Assembly (NCBI GenBank): GCA_037039685.1
Contig: JAWNGF010000002.1
Span: 1,488,001 to 1,552,000, forward strand
DNA from: Ceratobasidium sp. AG-K
Lineage: Eukaryota > Basidiomycota > Agaricomycetes > Cantharellales > Ceratobasidiaceae
Reading direction: 5' to 3'
Length of the DNA stretch: 64,000 nucleotides
Below are positions 59,935 through 64,000 of this stretch, piece by piece. The notes beneath the pieces are model-generated. The model did not search any database. It was given only the letters and a program-made list of their open reading frames with translations, and was not told where the DNA came from. Each line of letters starts with the position of its first letter. Position 1 is the stretch's first letter. The position numbers and the translations under genes were made by a program.

Positions 59935-60980
59935 TTATTGTTGGACTTCTGGGGGAGGGGCAAGGGTAACCGGGGCCACGCTACGCCCCTCAAGCATTGC
60001 CCGCACGCCCCGCTAAATCAATGTCAATCGGTGGCTATTTACCAGCAAACGGGCATATTGCTTACGCTCTTCCACTGTGGTAATTCTGCCAAGAACAACC
60101 CCCATCTTTGATCGTACTGGTTGGCGAGTTCCTCAATGTGAGTTTGACGCTCTGGATTCTGGAAATGCATCTCTAGCCACGGTGCATAGGGGTGGGAGAA
60201 CGGCGTGCTGGTAAACGGCGTTGTAATCGTCCCAGCGGCATGCACACGTTTCATCAGTTCCCAGAGCATAAACGCATACCAATAGCACTGCGTTCTGAAG
60301 AGATCGTACTTGGGTTTGGAACTCGAAAGTGTATCTGCGAGGGTAAGGAGTTTCTCGATGGTAAAGGTTTTATCGGTGAATGTCATGCTGGCGATGCACT
60401 GGAACGGTTTTAGGCCGCGGCGTTTAGTCATAGCTTCAATGTCACCAGCTGCGGAGACGTAGCAACAATCGAGAGCTGGACACGACTTGGTCGGAATAAT
60501 TCCGCCACTAGAGGATACAAAGTTCCCTCGAGCAATTGGGTCCGAAGAAGAATCTTCGTTGTCCGAGTCCCCCTGCAGGGCCCGTCGGTCATTTTCATTT
60601 AGGTCCTCTACGTCGTGAGGAGGGGTATCACGGTTGTCGAGGCGATTTAGTGAAGGCACTCGATCGATGATGATAGTATTCTGTCGGTTCGAGGTATCGT
60701 CCTTCACTACAAAAACCAGAAACTCGTGCTGAGCCTCGATGGTCCGTTTGCAGTACTTGGCCGAGGAGACGTAAATATGACCTATGCCATCAACAGCATC
60801 TCGATCTTCGTAAATCGTCGTCAAAAGTACCTCGGGTGGGTATCCAATGTCAAAGGGACGTCTGCCCCCAGAGGTGACCGTAGGACGAGGAAAGATGAAG
60901 CGATTCTCAAACTCGTAAGGCATAGGGTCAAGGCCTACCCAGTGACGGACAAAACTAAGCAGAGAGGATAGGAGAGGCAT
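59935..60980 (-). CDS. Family member B: HEF/CYW-motif protein
   Basis: Paralogue of the genes at 23448 and 63371. The ATG at 60980 begins MPLLSSLLSFVRHWVGLDPM. Blocks shared with A: IYVSSAKYCKRTIEAQHEFL and VFVVKD. Shared with C: YVSAAGDIEAMTKRRGLKPF (C: SVYGGFNGMAHRLGLD), FTIEKLLTLADTLSSSKPKY and LFRTQCYWYAFMLWELMKRV. A last intron (GTAAGC donor at about 60070, TTGATTTAG acceptor) gives the C-terminal exon RGVRAMLEGRSVAPVTLAPP and a stop at 59935-59937. If unspliced it would end NMPVCW at 60039. No signal peptide is obvious; the first 15 residues are hydrophobic. Function unknown. CACGTG occurs 26 bp upstream of the ATG. Confidence 0.7.
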
Positions 60981-63370
60981 GATAATATATCACTGATACG
61001 AGCCACACGTGCTGATATCGAGGTAAGGTAGAAGTTCCGGTTTGAGCAAGCCCAGTAACCAATATTTCAGATGGTCGGATATGGCACAACTGGCGCCGGC
61101 TATGTTACGTGGCGGCGCACAGAATGCGTTTGGCTGGGGATGCTCCTGCCCCAGCAACACAGCATGCAAGAAGTTGGTCGACGAGTAGAAGTATTGTCGT
61201 TCTGATGTCACTTGAGTTAAACCCCTGCTCCTTCCGGTTAGGACCGAGAATTCCCGGGCCTTCGGGCATTGGCAAAGAGACGGTCATAAGGCCCTGCTGC
61301 TTCCAGTCGGGTCGGTAGGTAAAGTCCCACTAGGATTCCCAATCTCTTGTTGAAATCCTGCGACTAGGGCGCCGCTATTGTTTATACCAATGTGACAGTT
61401 TCCATGGTGGCATCGGCCCTTATCAACTTCGTCTACGATACCCAATCGTTCAGCCTGGCTAGTCAGCAAGTTGCCACCTGCTTCCCAGCAAACATACACG
61501 CACATATTATCATTGCAGGTAGCTACAATCTCCGCTTCAGCATTATTCCCTATATAGTCATGAACAACCGAGCCGCGTTAGAGTTGGTAGATAGGGTTAT
61601 AGTCAACAATGCGCACGCATTTCTGTTACTACTTTATGCCTGCGGTTCAACTAGATAGCTCGTTGCGGCCTATTGCCGGGCATGTGTGCATTGGCGGCCG
61701 TGCAGCATTGCCGTTCTGAGCCCAGCACGTCGGCTTCCAGGTCAAATTACTGCTGGTAGAGCTAATGAGGGGTAGTATGGACTTGGCGTTGTCCGTTAAA
61801 CAAGCATACATAAAAGTTATAACTCGAGGCAGGTGAGCAAAGTTTCACAAAACAACGGGGTAACTGCCGGTGGATTTGGATCAAGGTAGAACTCCGGTCT
61901 GGGCTCCACCACGTATCACGTGTGTAAGAACCAGACCGAGGGTCGAGGACCAGAGTCAAAACGCCACCGGAAACCGGGGTACTATAAAGTGATGAGTTAG
62001 TCTAGTCCCCCGTTCAGCCATTTGACGGATTCTACACTTCATCCGCAAATGAGTTTAGGAGAGCAAAAGATGCAAAAGAACCGGCCTGGTTTTGCGAGCG
62101 ATATCCGCTGTGGAGCATGATGTATACGCGTATTCAACCTGTTGACACCCCTCGCGTCCTTGCTCATTGGTTTGGTAACTCCTTGTGAATCGACGTAGTT
62201 CGTGCCAACTCTCTATGGTATTGCTTTATGGACCACGTAGGTCATTCAAACTTACTTTCAAGTAGAGCAACCACTGTGTTCTACCGGGTTCAACTAACCA
62301 CCCTAGTTCACGATATTACTGGCCAACCAGGCAAGCTGTGAGCCGAAAGAATTGCTCAGAAACTCGGGCTTTCCTCAAGCGGAGTCGCGAGCCTTGCGTC
62401 TTTGCAACTGAGTGGTATGTGCACGATAACACCCTAAGCATGTGATTAAATGTAGACCAGCTTCGGCACCCTTTTGCTTCAGGCTATACCAACGCCAACG
62501 TACAATACCAGTGATCCAAAGAGGATCGAATCATAATCTCGTGTGGAAAATCCAACTTGGCTGACGGCGTGGGGGCCAAACAAAAGGCGGGATCTAAACC
62601 AAATAAGGGGGAATCGGTGATGTCATTTGCCTGTGTTGTAGTTTAATACCTGATTTAGTACCGCATACATCCAGGCAACGATTATCATGACTGCGTGCGC
62701 ATATAAATCCATTTCTTTATTGTATTCGATCCAGGACCGGGTTGCGTCACTAGCTGGTGTCGAGGCCCAGCATTTGCATCATTGATATGACCTGTATATG
62801 ACTTTCTGTAGTCGTGTCTATACGCCTCAGGGTCTGCTCCAGTAGGCCTACCTGTCTCCTTCTTGGTCAAGGACATGGCTTGTTGTCGCATGGTAGGAGT
62901 TCCCGATATTTTCTTAGATGCTGATACTACACGTGCCGGGACTTGCTCAAACTTGCCAAGGCAAGTACGGTTGTAATTCAATGCACTTCTACTTATGGAG
63001 GCTGATTGTTTTACTCGCGACAGTAATTTCAACAGGGTACAATTGCCGAGTGAATGTCCGATCTAGGCTAAGTCTTGTCATGACTTGTAAGGCTGAGGTA
63101 TTGCCACAACATAATCACGCAAACCCAGAACATCGGATTTGGGGAGTGTAAATTGCTTACTGTAAGTGTTTCAACTTTTATCCGTGGAAGTGTTGACACA
63201 TACTGTAAATGTAAGGTGGATGTGGATCGAATTGAGAATCAGTGCATTGGGGGCCACCACATAAAATAAAATAAAATAAACAGGGTATATTTGATAGGTT
63301 CCTTTGTATACGTTGATCAACAAGGAATATTATCTTTTATGTCCTAGTTGCTTGCCGGGTGCTATATCCG
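60981..63370. other. Gene-poor gap of about 2.4 kb between members B and C
   Basis: No supported gene. Short frames on both strands (for example 61392-61658 and 62685-63032) show no domain. A short AT repeat lies at 63261-63280. Confidence 0.4.
63261..63280. repeat. (ATAAA)4 microsatellite
   Basis: Four exact ATAAA units in tandem in the 3' flank of family member C. Confidence 0.85.
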
Positions 63371-64000
63371 TCAACTGCTAACGGGTTCCAAGGGCGCTTG
63401 GACGACGGGGGCGTTGGTGTGTCTATTTATCATGGCTTGCATGGCTTTAACGCCTTGCTGGGTAGACAGATGGAAGCCGTCATGTTAGCATTTGCCTGCA
63501 TGATATTTTACTAACTTACGCTCTGCCATCGTGGCAACTCCCTGCAGAATGTGTCCCATCTTTTTTCATATTCGGGGACGAGCAACTCTAGCTCCGCCTG
63601 GCGTTCGGATCCTTGGGGTTGTCTGACAAGCCATGGTGCGAGTCGGTTGGCTCCTTGTCGAACATTCCCGTTGTTGTTGTCAAATGTTGTGGCTTTACCG
63701 GTGACGCGTTGCACCAACTCCCAGAGCATCAACGCGTACCAATAACACTGGGTTTTGAACAAGTCATAATGCGGTTTGTGAGCCGAGACCGTAGCTGCCA
63801 TAATGAGCAGCTGTTCAAGGGTAAACGAATCATCATCGAATGTAAGTTCAGCCAGGCTGGAACATGCATCAAGGCCTAGGCGATGCGCCATGCCGTTGAA
63901 GCCCCCATACACCGAGATTCGACACATATCGACGGCGGGAAGGGGTGAGTTGCTAATGATAGAACCTTCACCAGAAGATATGATGTTACCGCGCACAGAG
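63371..64000 (-). CDS. Family member C: HEF/CYW-motif protein, 5' part outside window
   Basis: Third paralogue, cut by the window edge. Visible blocks: SISVYG-type segment CRISVYGGFNGMAHRLGLDA, FTLEQLLIMAATVSAHKPHY, LFKTQCYWYALMLWELVQRV, and LVPEYEKRWDTFCRELPRWQ. A GTAAGT donor follows WQS (about 63519), then a GCTAAC branch site and TACCCAG acceptor, joining QGVKAMQAMINRHTNAPVV and a stop at 63371-63373. The last intron sits at the same point as in member B. The N-terminal half carrying the expected HEF segment is not in the window. Orientation and spacing to member B suggest tandem duplication. Confidence 0.7.

Overview
The window looks like nuclear DNA of a filamentous basidiomycete. The genes carry many short introns of about 50 nt with GT(A/G)AG donors and CTAA(C/T)-type branch sites. 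They sit close together on both strands, and the protein set is fungal (AA14 polysaccharide monooxygenase, Rom/Rho1-type GEF with a CNH domain, DUF6593-type and Ncp1-like proteins). The combination, including AA14, tandem GH5 enzymes and a lineage-type paralogous family, suggests an Agaricomycete, possibly Rhizoctonia/Ceratobasidium-like. That name is an inference from protein style only. Because genes are spliced, each CDS span below runs from start codon to stop codon and includes introns.

Layout. 1-1327 (-): AA14 LPMO, cut by the window edge, with an apparent homopolymer frameshift. 1.3-4.3 kb: no gene seen. 4.3-9.4 kb (-): RhoGEF (DH-PH-CNH), then a DUF6593-like protein. 9.8-11.7 kb (-): allantoinase. 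12.8-17.4 kb (+): long-chain acyl-CoA synthetase, then an acidic-tailed protein. 17.4-21.1 kb: gene-poor, with weak coding traces and a 17-base C run. 21.1-24.3 kb (+): a disordered hypothetical protein, then member A of a new-looking family. 25.1-25.8 kb: a 134-bp foldback element and simple repeats. 25.9-28.3 kb (-): a hypothetical protein and a surface (GPI-type) protein. 28.8-33.7 kb: citrate synthase ending in AKL, divergent from a cytochrome b5-acyl-CoA dehydrogenase fusion. 33.7-38.4 kb (-): two tandem GH5 glycosidases. 39.4-44.7 kb: sugar transporter and intracellular alpha-amylase, tail to tail. 45.2-53.3 kb: Ncp1-like, TPR, coiled-coil, alkenal reductase and small membrane-protein genes. 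54.6-55.6 kb (+): proline-rich repeat protein. 56.3-59.1 kb: a disordered basic protein, divergent from RNase H2 subunit A. 59.9-64.0 kb (-): family members B and C.

How genes may work together. LACS, the b5-acyl-CoA dehydrogenase and the AKL-ending citrate synthase fit fatty-acid activation, oxidation and peroxisomal acetyl-CoA use. The last two share a 134-bp promoter gap. AA14, the GH5 pair, the sugar transporter and alpha-amylase fit polysaccharide degradation and sugar uptake. Allantoinase is purine nitrogen salvage. CACGTG motifs recur upstream of many starts.

The most interesting unexplained element is the three-member family (A at 23.4 kb, B at 59.9 kb, C at 63.4 kb). Members share a His-Glu-Phe segment and, about 150-180 residues later, a Cys-Tyr-x-x-Ala segment in a helix, plus a conserved last-intron position. 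This is compatible with a papain-like/NlpC-P60/LRAT-type thiol fold, but that is untested.
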